Shown here: piece by piece, positions 50,968 to 59,141 of the stretch
Numbering within the stretch: the stretch's first letter is position 1
Layout: each line of letters begins with the position of its first letter
Source: AC-37 sp036389295
Lineage (GTDB): Bacteria; Actinomycetota; Thermoleophilia; Solirubrobacterales; Thermoleophilaceae
Assembly (NCBI GenBank): GCA_036389295.1
Contig: DASVQB010000059.1
Location: 1 to 64,000, forward strand
Reading direction: 5' to 3'
Length of the DNA stretch: 64,000 nucleotides
The notes under the pieces: generated by a model
The model's input: only the letters and a program-made list of their open reading frames with translations
Database searches by the model: none
Told to the model about the DNA's origin: nothing
Position numbers and translations under genes: made by a program

Positions 50968-51743
50968 CCCGCCGCACGCACCGGATCCGGCGCGGCCTGC
51001 GGTCGCCGCCGCGCGCGCTCCCCGAGGATCGCCCCCACCACGCGCAGACCGTCCCGCACCGTTCGCAGGTTGCTCGTCCCGTGCACCCGTGCCAGCTCGT
51101 AGCTCGGGACCTCGATCACCGTGAGGCCCGCCCGCGCCGCCGAGACGCTCATCGAGGCCTCGACCTCGAACCCGTCCGCCACTCTGATGCGGTCGAGCCG
51201 GTCGCGCCAGAACGCCGTGTAGCCGTAGCAGAGGTCGGTGAACCGGGTGCCGAACAGGAGGTTGACGAGCCAGGTGAGCGCGCGCGCCCCCGCGCGGCGC
51301 GTGGGCGTCAGGTCGTCGCTTCCGCCGTCGCCCAGGAAGCGCGACCCCTTCGCCATGTCCGCCCCGGCCGTCAACGCGGCGACGAACCGCGGGATCTCGG
51401 CCGGGTCGGTCGAGCCGTCCCCGTCCACGGTCACGACGACGTCGCCCGTGGCCGCGGCGAAGCCCAGCGCGAGCGCGTCGCCCTTCCCCCGCCTTCGCTG
51501 CTCGACCACGCGCACGGCCGGGTACAGCTCCCTCGCCACCGCCACGGTCGAGTCGGAGGACCGCCCGTCGACGACGATCAGCTCGTGCAGGCCGTCCGGC
51601 AGCCTGGCGATCACGCCCGGCAGGTTCCCCTCCTCGTTGAGCGTCGGAACCACGACGCTGACGCGCGGCGAGCGCCTATGTACGAGCCGCTTCCCCGGCC
51701 GGCCAGATCCGTCCCGCCGGTCCGGAAGTGCGGCGACCTCCAT
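50964..51743 (-). CDS. Family 2 glycosyltransferase, DPM1/undecaprenyl type
   Basis: 259 residues. PRVSVVVPTLNEEGNLPGVI, LIVVDGRSSDSTVAVA, KGDALALGFAAATGDVVVTVDGDGSTDPAEIPRF and a FTDLCYGYTAFWRDRL block fit dolichol-phosphate-mannose-synthase-like enzymes that charge a lipid carrier. No C-terminal membrane helices, so it is likely peripheral. First gene of the overlapping chain ending at 48006; the 115-bp gap upstream of it may hold a promoter. Confidence 0.9.
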   Translation of the reverse strand: MEVAALPDRRDGSGRPGKRLVHRRSPRVSVVVPTLNEEGNLPGVIARLPDGLHELIVVDGRSSDSTVAVARELYPAVRVVEQRRRGKGDALALGFAAATGDVVVTVDGDGSTDPAEIPRFVAALTAGADMAKGSRFLGDGGSDDLTPTRRAGARALTWLVNLLFGTRFTDLCYGYTAFWRDRLDRIRVADGFEVEASMSVSAARAGLTVIEVPSYELARVHGTSNLRTVRDGLRVVGAILGERARRRPQAAPDPVRAAG

Positions 51744-51858
51744 GTCGACTTCCCCCGTTCAGACCGCCTGCGCCCTCCCCTAGAGAACGCTTTAGCGGAA
51801 TGTGGACATCCTATGCGATCCGGGGGTGTCCGCGCCAGCCGTAACGCGACACGCGCGG

Positions 51859-52434
51859 TCAGGGGCCGCCGGGCGACGTCCAGACGTGGACGCTTCGGTA
51901 CGGCTCGGTCTCGCCGGCGCGGTACAGCTCGGCGTTGACCCGCTCGGGGCGCGGCGTGCGCGGAACCGAGAGCTCCGCCGACCACGTCTGCGCCGGGGCG
52001 AGCGCCAGCTTCCGGTCGAGCAGGGGGCGGCCGCCGGCCGAGGCGGGGCCGAAGACCCTCAGGCGGAGCTCGGTGCGCCTGTGCTCCTCGTTGCGGACCC
52101 CGATCTCGGCGCGACCGGCCGAGCCGCGCTCGACCAGCCACAGCTGCGTGAACCGGGTCTCGCGGGCCTGGTCGACGGCGCTCGCCCGCGACAGCGCGAT
52201 CGCCCCCGCGGCGAGGCCGAGCGCGACGAATGCCAGCATCACCGGCGCGAGCAGCCGGGCCGGGTCGCGCGCGCCCGCCAGCACCGCGAGCGCGCCCGCG
52301 CCCAGCACGACCACGACCCAGCCGGTCGAGTCGAGCGCGCCCAGCGCGGACAGGAGCAGCCCGCCCGCGACGAGCGCGGCGGTCGCCGCGGCGATGCCCA
52401 CCGCCGCGGCCTGCGCCGCGTCGAGCCGCCTCAC
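51859..52434 (-). CDS. Membrane protein with DUF1616-like features
   Basis: 191 residues: three N-terminal hydrophobic segments (AAAVGIAAATAALVAGGLLLSALG, WVVVVLGAGALAVLAG, LLAPVMLAFVALGLAAGAIAL), then an outer beta domain (FTQLWLVERGSAGRAEIGVRNEEHRRTELRLRVFG, ending with YRAGETEPYRSVHVW). This fits DUF1616-type exopolysaccharide-locus proteins of unknown function. GTG start 4 bp after the glycosyltransferase stop, so in the same operon. Confidence 0.7.
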   Translation of the reverse strand: MRRLDAAQAAAVGIAAATAALVAGGLLLSALGALDSTGWVVVVLGAGALAVLAGARDPARLLAPVMLAFVALGLAAGAIALSRASAVDQARETRFTQLWLVERGSAGRAEIGVRNEEHRRTELRLRVFGPASAGGRPLLDRKLALAPAQTWSAELSVPRTPRPERVNAELYRAGETEPYRSVHVWTSPGGP

Positions 52435-52438
52435 GCCG

Positions 52439-53698
52439 TCACCGCCCGCTCCCCACCGCGGCGTCGTAGAGCTCCTCCACGCGCGGCACCCAGGTCTCGG
52501 GCTCGAACAGCTCCGCGCGCCGGGCCGCCGCGGCTCCGAGCCGCTCGCGCAGCTCGCGGTCCTCGATCAGGCGGCGCATCGCCGCGGCGAGCGCCTCCAC
52601 GTCGCCGCCCGGCACGATCAGCCCGGTCTCGCCGTCGACGATCATCTCGCCGTGCCCGCCGGGCGCGGTGCCGATCACCGCACGCCCGCGGCTCATGGCC
52701 TCGTTCACGACGATCCCGAACGGCTCCGGGCCGACCGACGGGAAGACCCCGAACAGGGCCCGGTCCCAGGCCGCCATCACCGTGGCGTGCGGCAGCGCCT
52801 CGAGCACGGTCACGCCCGGCGGGAAGCCGGCGGGCGTGTCGATCTCACGGGTCCCGATCATCACGAGCGGCGGCGGGTCCGCGAGCCGCCCGTGCGCCTC
52901 GAGCAGCACCTCGACGCCCTTGACCCGCCGGAGCGCACCGACGAACAGGACGTAGCCCGCCGGCAGCCGGTCGAGGACGGCGAGGTCGGGCTCCGCCTCG
53001 CGCACGCGGTCGTGGAACGGGGGGATGACCGCGTCCGCCGGCGAGCCCTGCGCGAACCGGGCGCGGCCCGCGAGCAGGTCGCGCCACGCCACGCTGCGCG
53101 TGTAGCCGGTGTTCGACTGCACCCCGCGCGCGTGGCGCGTGAGCAGCCTCCGCCCGCCGAGCACGCCCGCCGCCGCGACCGCGCCCTTCGCGCGGCCGTA
53201 GTGGCTCGCCGCGCAGCGCCGGCACTTGAGCGGCGCCGCGCCGGTGCACGCCTCGCGGTCCATGTGGAGGAGCGTCCTGAGGGCGCAGAAGTTGCCGTAG
53301 TCGTGCATCGAGAGGACGAGCGGGATCCCCGTGCCCGCCAGCGCCGCCGCGCACGAGTACGTGAGCCATCCGTAGCTGTGGACGAGGTCGGGCCGGAAGC
53401 GCCCGATCAACCGCCGGAAGCGGACGACTCCCTCGGGATCGGGGAACGGCGGTGGCACGTGGCGGTACGGGTCGGCGGAGATCCACGGGATGCGCGAGGT
53501 CAGGTCGCGCAGCCGGTGGATCGGGATCCCGTCGCGCGTCTCGCGGGCCGGCAGCCCCGGCTGCCACGCGGCGGCCACCGCGACGCTGTGGCCGCGCGCG
53601 GCCAGCTCGGTCGCCACCGACTTCACCGCCCGGTCGGCGCCGCCGATCATCGGCTCGAACGCGTCCGTCACGAGGAGGACGCGGTACGGGCCGCTCAC
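52439..53698 (-). CDS. Family 4-type GT-B glycosyltransferase
   Basis: 419 residues. N-terminal Rossmann half: VLLVTDAFEPMIGGADRAVKSVATELAARGH, DLVHSYGWLTYSCAAALAGTGIPLVLSMHDYG. An unusual Cys cluster (CALRTLLHMDREACTGAAPLKCRRCAASH) could bind a metal. The C-terminal half is VLFVGALRRVKGVEVLLEAH, VFPSVGPEPFGIVVNEAMSRGRAVIGTAPGG (E-x7-E), GLIVPGGDVEALAAAM. The GTG start overlaps the stop of the large membrane protein by GTGA. A surface-glycan glycosyltransferase; sugar unknown. Confidence 0.9.
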   Translation of the reverse strand: MSGPYRVLLVTDAFEPMIGGADRAVKSVATELAARGHSVAVAAAWQPGLPARETRDGIPIHRLRDLTSRIPWISADPYRHVPPPFPDPEGVVRFRRLIGRFRPDLVHSYGWLTYSCAAALAGTGIPLVLSMHDYGNFCALRTLLHMDREACTGAAPLKCRRCAASHYGRAKGAVAAAGVLGGRRLLTRHARGVQSNTGYTRSVAWRDLLAGRARFAQGSPADAVIPPFHDRVREAEPDLAVLDRLPAGYVLFVGALRRVKGVEVLLEAHGRLADPPPLVMIGTREIDTPAGFPPGVTVLEALPHATVMAAWDRALFGVFPSVGPEPFGIVVNEAMSRGRAVIGTAPGGHGEMIVDGETGLIVPGGDVEALAAAMRRLIEDRELRERLGAAAARRAELFEPETWVPRVEELYDAAVGSGR

Positions 53699-56685
53699 GG
53701 CGCCGCCCCGCGGCCGGGGGGTCGGGCTGGGCACTCGCCGCCGAGGGACATGCGCCGGGTGTCGTACACCACGAGATCGCCGCTGTCGAACGCGCGCCCG
53801 ACCGGGCAGACCAGGTCGTACTTCACGAGCCCGCCGAGGCCCAGCGGGCGCCGGTGCCGGTACGCGCCGGGCTCCTCGCGCTCGAAGTAGAAGCCGACCT
53901 CCGGCAGGCCCGTCGCGAGCCGCTTGTCGACCACCAGGTAGCCGATCCTGTCCGCCGAGATCGCGAGCCGGACGTCGTCGTCGACCGTGGGGGCGGTGAG
54001 CAGCTCGGAGACCGGGCGGCCCAGGATCTCCCCGACCTGCGGGTCCTGGAGGCCGATCGAGCCCATCAGCAGCCCGTTCACGCGGTCGGCGAAGATCCGG
54101 TTCCGGGTGCCCAGCTCCTGGCGTGCCCAGCGGGCCGCGAGGCGCCCCTCCGGCTCGACCGACCGCTCGTCCGCGGACACCAGGTAGCCGCCCGGGAGCC
54201 GCGCCCAGCGCGCCGTGCCGATCACGACGCCGCCCACGAACGCGATCCCGGCGGCGGCCACCACGAGCGGAGTCGCGAACGCGGCCCGGCGGCGCTCGAC
54301 CAGCGCCAGCGCGCCCAGGAGCGCCACGCCGACGAACACGAACTCGGAGGCCCGGTTCGAGATCTCGGTCCCCGCCTCGGTCAGGCGCAGCGGCAGCGTG
54401 AGCGGGTACGCCAGCGCGACCGTGACGAGCGCCGCGGCCAGCGGCTCGAACCGGCGCCAGACCGCGCGCGCGCCGAGCGCGATGCCTGCCAGCGCGAGCA
54501 GCACCGCGGCGAAGCCGGCCGCGCGCTCGAGGAGCGGCGTGTCGGCGGCCCCCGCGGCGCCGAAGATGCGCTTCGGGCCGGACTCGCCCAGGAGCAGGTC
54601 GGCCAGCGAGCTCCCGGCGTCGCCGATCACCGGACCGAGGTATCCGCCGAGGCTGCGCGCGACCAGCGTCGCCCAGAGCGTCATGCACACCGCGCCGACC
54701 AGCGCGAGGACCCAGAGCTCGCGCCGGGCCCGCCCGCCGCCGCGGCGCGCCGTCCACGTCTCGATCCCCGCCCACACGACCAGGAACGCGGTCAGCGCGA
54801 TCGAGGTGAGCGGGTGCGACAGGCACAGCGCGACCACGATCGGGATCGCGAGCCGCGCGCTGCGCCCGCCCCGCGCGGCCATCGCCGCGACGACGAGCGC
54901 CAGCGGCAGCGCGAACGACTCGTACGCCCACTGCGAGTCGAAGAAGACGAAGTTCGGGTTGCAGGCGTACAGCACGGTCGCGAGCGCGGCCACGCGCGTC
55001 GAGGTCGCCGACTCGAAGATCAGGAAGAGGGCGGCCATGAGCGCCACGCGCAGCACGCCGATCACGATCAGGCCCGAGACGAACGTCGACAGCCCGGTGA
55101 CCGACGCGACGGCCGACGTCACGAGCTCGAGCGCGGGGTAGAACGGGTGGACCTGGATGAGCGGGTTCGACTCGAACAGCGTGCCCGACCGCTCGATGTC
55201 GACCGTCGTCCGGAGCGTCGAGAACTCGTCGTGGAACGTGAAGTGCAGCGGGCTGTGGAGGACCTTCACGAGGTAGAGCGCCAGGCCCAAGAGGACCACG
55301 CCGAGCACCGCCTCCGCGCGCGGCGGGGCGCTCCAGGCGTGAACCAGCGCCGGCACGAAGATCGCGAGCAGCCCGGCCCAGAGCAGCGCGTGGGCGCCGG
55401 CGTCTCCGTCCCGGGCGACGACGTCGGCGAACGCGACGACCATCAGTCCGGCCGCGATCGCGCAGGCGAGCAGCGCCGCTCGGGTCGGGTCGAGCCGGCG
55501 CCCGTCTCCGCGCGGCCGGCGCGCCGGGGGGCTCGGCAGGAACCGCGGCCGCGCGCCGCCGAGCGCGCGCCGGCGCGTCTCGAGGAGCAGGGCGGCCACC
55601 ACCCAGGCGACCAGGGCGAGGACCCCGCAGCCGACCCTGAGCGCCGCCGTGGAGGCGCCGCTCGCGAGCAGGGCCTCGCCCGTCAGCGCGAGCGTCGCCA
55701 CCAGGACGAGAAGCGCACGCACCCCGCGGACGAGCTCGACCGGGGCGTCGCGCTCGGGGCGGCCGGCGAGGTAGGCGGCGAGCACCGCGGGGAGGCCGAG
55801 CAGGGCGAGCAATGGGCTCGACTCGCCGTCGAGCGTCGGGGCCGCCACCCAGCCGGCGCTCAGGAGCAGCGCCGCCAGCAGCGCCGCCGCCGGGCCCCAG
55901 CGCACCGACCGGGCCGCGGCCGCGGTCACGTGGACGGTGGCCGCGCCCTCCGCCTCGTCGACCTCGACCTCCGCCTCGCTCGCGCCGGCGTCGACCTCGA
56001 GGCCGTGGCGCGCCGAGTCGCCCAAGTGGGGGAGCTGGAAGCGCAGCCGCAGCCCGTCCCACCCCAGCCGCCGGGACAGACGGCTCCCCTCGTCCTCGGC
56101 GGCGACCGGCGCCGGCCGCTCCTCGTACGCGTAGGTCAGCGTGCGCGGCCGGTCGCCCTCGACGATGGCGACGAGCAGGAGGCGCCGCTCGGCCAGGAGC
56201 GTCGCGGCGGCGCGGAACGGCTCGTGCATCCACGCTCGGCGGGCGCCGTCCGAGGCGCCCAGCGCCATCTCCCCGAGCGCCGCGTGCGCGTCCGCCGGCG
56301 AGCCCTCGACGACAGCTCGGACCAGGTCGGCGAGGAGGGGGTCGGCCTCGGCGCCGGCCGCGCGGGCGGTCGCGAGCAGGCCGTCCGCGGCGATCTCGGC
56401 GCTCCAGCCGTCGGGCAGGACGACCACCGGCTCGCCGTCCTCGTCGCGGACGTCGATCGCCGAGCTGGCGCGCTTGGGGCGCGTCGCGAGCGGGACGACG
56501 ATCGGGTCCCCCCTCGGGACGGCCGCCCAGGCGATCCCGGGAAGCTCGAACTCGACCCTCACGCGGCGGCGAGCGGGGCGGGTGCCGCGCAGCTCGATCG
56601 ACTCCTCGTGGCCGAGGACCCAGTTCCGGCGGTGCGCGAGCAGGGTCGACACCACCACGCCGGTGGCGAGCGACGGGGAGTTCAT
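53695..56685 (-). CDS. Large multi-pass membrane protein, possible glycosyltransferase-like
   Basis: 996 residues. The N-terminal 280 residues are soluble and charged (GHEESIELRGTRPARRRVRVEFELP, RLGWDGLRLRFQLPHLGDSARHGLEVD). From about 290 to 840 there are roughly 14 hydrophobic segments. The C-terminal 150 residues form a soluble domain (RIFADRVNGLLMGSIGLQDPQVGEILG). A luminal HFTFHDEFSTLRTT and FESNPLIQVHPFYP loop resembles GT-C-type membrane glycosyltransferases (acidic residue in the first loop), but the match is weak. The ATG at 56685 has GGAGGGG 11 bp upstream; a longer frame to 56757 is possible. Translationally coupled to the GT4 gene. Confidence 0.72.
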   Translation of the reverse strand: MNSPSLATGVVVSTLLAHRRNWVLGHEESIELRGTRPARRRVRVEFELPGIAWAAVPRGDPIVVPLATRPKRASSAIDVRDEDGEPVVVLPDGWSAEIAADGLLATARAAGAEADPLLADLVRAVVEGSPADAHAALGEMALGASDGARRAWMHEPFRAAATLLAERRLLLVAIVEGDRPRTLTYAYEERPAPVAAEDEGSRLSRRLGWDGLRLRFQLPHLGDSARHGLEVDAGASEAEVEVDEAEGAATVHVTAAAARSVRWGPAAALLAALLLSAGWVAAPTLDGESSPLLALLGLPAVLAAYLAGRPERDAPVELVRGVRALLVLVATLALTGEALLASGASTAALRVGCGVLALVAWVVAALLLETRRRALGGARPRFLPSPPARRPRGDGRRLDPTRAALLACAIAAGLMVVAFADVVARDGDAGAHALLWAGLLAIFVPALVHAWSAPPRAEAVLGVVLLGLALYLVKVLHSPLHFTFHDEFSTLRTTVDIERSGTLFESNPLIQVHPFYPALELVTSAVASVTGLSTFVSGLIVIGVLRVALMAALFLIFESATSTRVAALATVLYACNPNFVFFDSQWAYESFALPLALVVAAMAARGGRSARLAIPIVVALCLSHPLTSIALTAFLVVWAGIETWTARRGGGRARRELWVLALVGAVCMTLWATLVARSLGGYLGPVIGDAGSSLADLLLGESGPKRIFGAAGAADTPLLERAAGFAAVLLALAGIALGARAVWRRFEPLAAALVTVALAYPLTLPLRLTEAGTEISNRASEFVFVGVALLGALALVERRRAAFATPLVVAAAGIAFVGGVVIGTARWARLPGGYLVSADERSVEPEGRLAARWARQELGTRNRIFADRVNGLLMGSIGLQDPQVGEILGRPVSELLTAPTVDDDVRLAISADRIGYLVVDKRLATGLPEVGFYFEREEPGAYRHRRPLGLGGLVKYDLVCPVGRAFDSGDLVVYDTRRMSLGGECPARPPGRGAAP

Positions 56686-56801
56686 CTTCGGGTCGACCCC
56701 TCCAGCATCCGTGCCCTCGAGCCGCGGCGCCCCCGGGCGACGGCAAACGCGCCGCATTCAGGGCGAATTCTCCATGATGGGCCGAGCGACCCCGATCCGG
56801 C

Positions 56802-56815
56802 GCAAGCCGGCTTGC
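56802..56815. promoter_or_regulatory. Perfect 14-bp palindrome upstream of the membrane-protein operon
   Basis: GCAAGCCGGCTTGC, 117 bp upstream of the ATG at 56685 and after the terminator of the upstream pair. It is a good candidate operator for the operon running from 56685 toward 51859. Confidence 0.35.
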
Positions 56816-56839
56816 AGGCCGCGCGGCGGACCTGCGCTC

Positions 56840-56866
56840 AGGTCGGGGCGACGCCCGCCCCGACCT
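56840..56866 (-). terminator. Strong hairpin after the UnbV gene
   Basis: Stem AGGTCGGGGCG / CGCCCCGACCT, 11 perfect pairs, loop of 5, 2 bp after the stop of the ASPIC/UnbV gene (56869). No T-tract. It should separate the haloperoxidase/UnbV pair from the membrane-protein operon. Confidence 0.65.
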
Positions 56867-56868
56867 CC

Positions 56869-59112
56869 TCAGTGCGCCGGGCGAGGGGCGTTCGCCTCGT
56901 CGTACGCCCTCAGCGCGCTCCGCTTGAACCGGACCCGCTCCTCCCTGCCGATCAGGCGGGCCTTCTGCTCGGCCGCCAGCGCCCGCGTCACGCAGCGGAC
57001 GTAGCGCCGGCGGTCGCGGACGCGCCGCTGGAACGCGCACGGGATCTCCGGGAAGACGACGGTCTCGCTGGCGTTCACGCCGTAGAGGCGGTTGCGCACC
57101 CCGTTCGGCCACACGACCTCGACGGTCGCGGCGTGGGAGGACCCAAGCCCGAAGCCGAGCGTGCGGTCGTGCTGGGAGAGGAAGCTCGACCCGCCGAGCA
57201 CCGGCACCGAGGCGGGCCGCCCGCCGGCCGGCGTCACGCGGACCAGCGCGCCGATCCCGTCGCGGTTGACCCGGCCGGCCTTGATCGTGCCCCTGGCCCC
57301 GACCGTCCGGACCTTGACCCAGTTGTTCGAGTTGCCGCTGTTGACCTCCACGCTGAGCCGGCCCGGCTCCGCCGACCAGCCGGCGAACGTCCACTGCTCC
57401 GGCGTGTTGTAGTCGCTCCTCGTCGCCGGCCAGAGCGGCCGCTTCGGGTCGCTGGGGACCATCCGCACGAAGTACGCCGCCGCGGCGTCGGAGGGGGCGC
57501 CCCACACGTCGTCGTACGCGCGGGCCGGCACGTAGTCCGGGATGCGCTCGGCCGACACCTCGACCAGGTCCTGGGCGCCGTTGCCGTCGAGGTCGGCCGT
57601 GGCGAGTCCCATGTGCTGGTTGCGGATCTTGTCGTCCGTCGGCGGATACGACGCCTGGTCCGTCTCGAACCGGCCCGCCTCGCCGCCGCACACGTTGCGG
57701 AGCAGCGTGCCGGGGTTCGACCGCTCGACCAGCGTGGGGATGTCGAGCCCGCCGACGTAGACGACGTCGGTGCAGCCGTCGTTGTCGTAGTCGATCGTGC
57801 TCGTCCCCCACCCGAAGGTCGAGGCCTTGACCCGGTCGCCCACGCCCCGGTCCGCGAACGTCTCGCCGGCGCCGTAGAACGGGCGCGAGGCGTACTCGCC
57901 GAGGTGGTACGGCCAGTTGTGGGTCGCGCCGACCATGTAGTCGCCCACGTTGGTCGCGAACAGGTCGAGCCGGCTGTCGAAGTCGAAGTCGGCCAGCGAG
58001 AACCCCATCCAGGAGCCGGTCACGTCCATGCGGGCCTGCCTGGTGGCGTCCGTGAACTTGCCGTTGCCGGAGTTCCGGAAGACGCGGATGAAGCCGCGGT
58101 CGGCCAGCTTGAGCTCGGGGAACAGCTCCTGGTACTTCGAGGGACGCAGGAAGCACTGGTCCTCGCCGAGCAGGACGTCCTGGAGGCCGTCGCCGTTGTA
58201 GTCCACGATCGACGCCGCCCAGGTGATGGTCGGCAGCCCGTCGAGGTCGGGACGCGGGCCCTTGCTGTCGTGGAACCACTTCGTGCCCCAGATCCCCGAC
58301 TCCCTGCTGACGTCCCTGAAGCGCAGCTTGCCGCGGTTCAGGTAGAGCCGGCTGTGGCGGATGCCCTCGCCGCTCTCCGAGAACGCCATGCAGGCCATCG
58401 CGTTCTGGCGGTGCCAGCCCTCGGCGATGACCACGTCCACGAGGCCGTCGGCGTTCACGTCGCCGAACGAGGCCGAGGTGTGGTGTCCGCCGACGCCGAG
58501 CCCCGACCTGCCGGACACGTCCTCGAACCTGCCGCTGCAGCGGCTGCCGGCGCGCTTCTGGTGGAAGAGCTTGTTCACGTCGTTGTCGCCGGTGAGGAGG
58601 ATCTCCTCGCAGCCGTCGTTGTCGACGTCGGCGTACGCGACCCCGTCCACGTTCAGCTTCCGCGTCGGTCCCTTGAGCCCGGCCTCGGACGAGACGTCGC
58701 TGAACGTTAGGTCGCCCGTCTCGCCGAGCAGGTTGCGGTACAGCGAGACGCCCGGCCCCGTCTCGCCGCGCTCGGCGGGACCGTTGGCGGCGAGGATGTC
58801 CGGGTGGCCGTCGTTGTCGTAGTCGAGGACCGCGACGCCGACTAGCCGCGGCATCGGCGGCGTCTCCATCGCGAGCTGCTGCATCGTGTAGGGGACCTTG
58901 CGATACGCGGCGTCCGCCTTCGCCTCGTCCGCGCCGGGCCCGCGGCGGTACGAGATGCCCGCGCCGTCGCCGGCCGCGACGTCCCGGAAGGTGACGCTGC
59001 CGGTCTGCGCGCCGGCGCTGGGGACGAGCCACAGCGCCGCGACCGCGGCGAGCGCAGGGAGCAGACGGCGGCCGACCGACGTGCGGCTTCGCGGTGTCGC
59101 GTGGCTGTTCAT
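56869..59112 (-). CDS. Secreted FG-GAP/VCBS repeat protein with ASPIC/UnbV domain
   Basis: 747 residues, exported (signal peptide 1-36, cleavage after AGA). The body is a beta-propeller of FG-GAP repeats with at least seven calcium-type loops: DYDNDGHPD, DVDNDGCEE, DVNADGLVD, DYNGDGLQD, DFDFDSRLD, DYDNDGCTD and DLDGNGAQD. The ASPIC/UnbV domain follows (RDGIGALVRVTPAGG, QHDRTLGFGLGSSHAATVEVVWPNGVRNR). The C-terminal 65 residues are a charged extension. ATG 59112 has GGGAG 5 bp upstream; an ATG at 59145 overlaps the haloperoxidase stop by ATGA and is an alternative. Likely a surface or binding protein; no enzymatic residues seen. Confidence 0.92.
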   Translation of the reverse strand: MNSHATPRSRTSVGRRLLPALAAVAALWLVPSAGAQTGSVTFRDVAAGDGAGISYRRGPGADEAKADAAYRKVPYTMQQLAMETPPMPRLVGVAVLDYDNDGHPDILAANGPAERGETGPGVSLYRNLLGETGDLTFSDVSSEAGLKGPTRKLNVDGVAYADVDNDGCEEILLTGDNDVNKLFHQKRAGSRCSGRFEDVSGRSGLGVGGHHTSASFGDVNADGLVDVVIAEGWHRQNAMACMAFSESGEGIRHSRLYLNRGKLRFRDVSRESGIWGTKWFHDSKGPRPDLDGLPTITWAASIVDYNGDGLQDVLLGEDQCFLRPSKYQELFPELKLADRGFIRVFRNSGNGKFTDATRQARMDVTGSWMGFSLADFDFDSRLDLFATNVGDYMVGATHNWPYHLGEYASRPFYGAGETFADRGVGDRVKASTFGWGTSTIDYDNDGCTDVVYVGGLDIPTLVERSNPGTLLRNVCGGEAGRFETDQASYPPTDDKIRNQHMGLATADLDGNGAQDLVEVSAERIPDYVPARAYDDVWGAPSDAAAAYFVRMVPSDPKRPLWPATRSDYNTPEQWTFAGWSAEPGRLSVEVNSGNSNNWVKVRTVGARGTIKAGRVNRDGIGALVRVTPAGGRPASVPVLGGSSFLSQHDRTLGFGLGSSHAATVEVVWPNGVRNRLYGVNASETVVFPEIPCAFQRRVRDRRRYVRCVTRALAAEQKARLIGREERVRFKRSALRAYDEANAPRPAH

Positions 59113-59141
59113 CTCGTCTCCCTGTCCGCTGGTTGCCTCTG

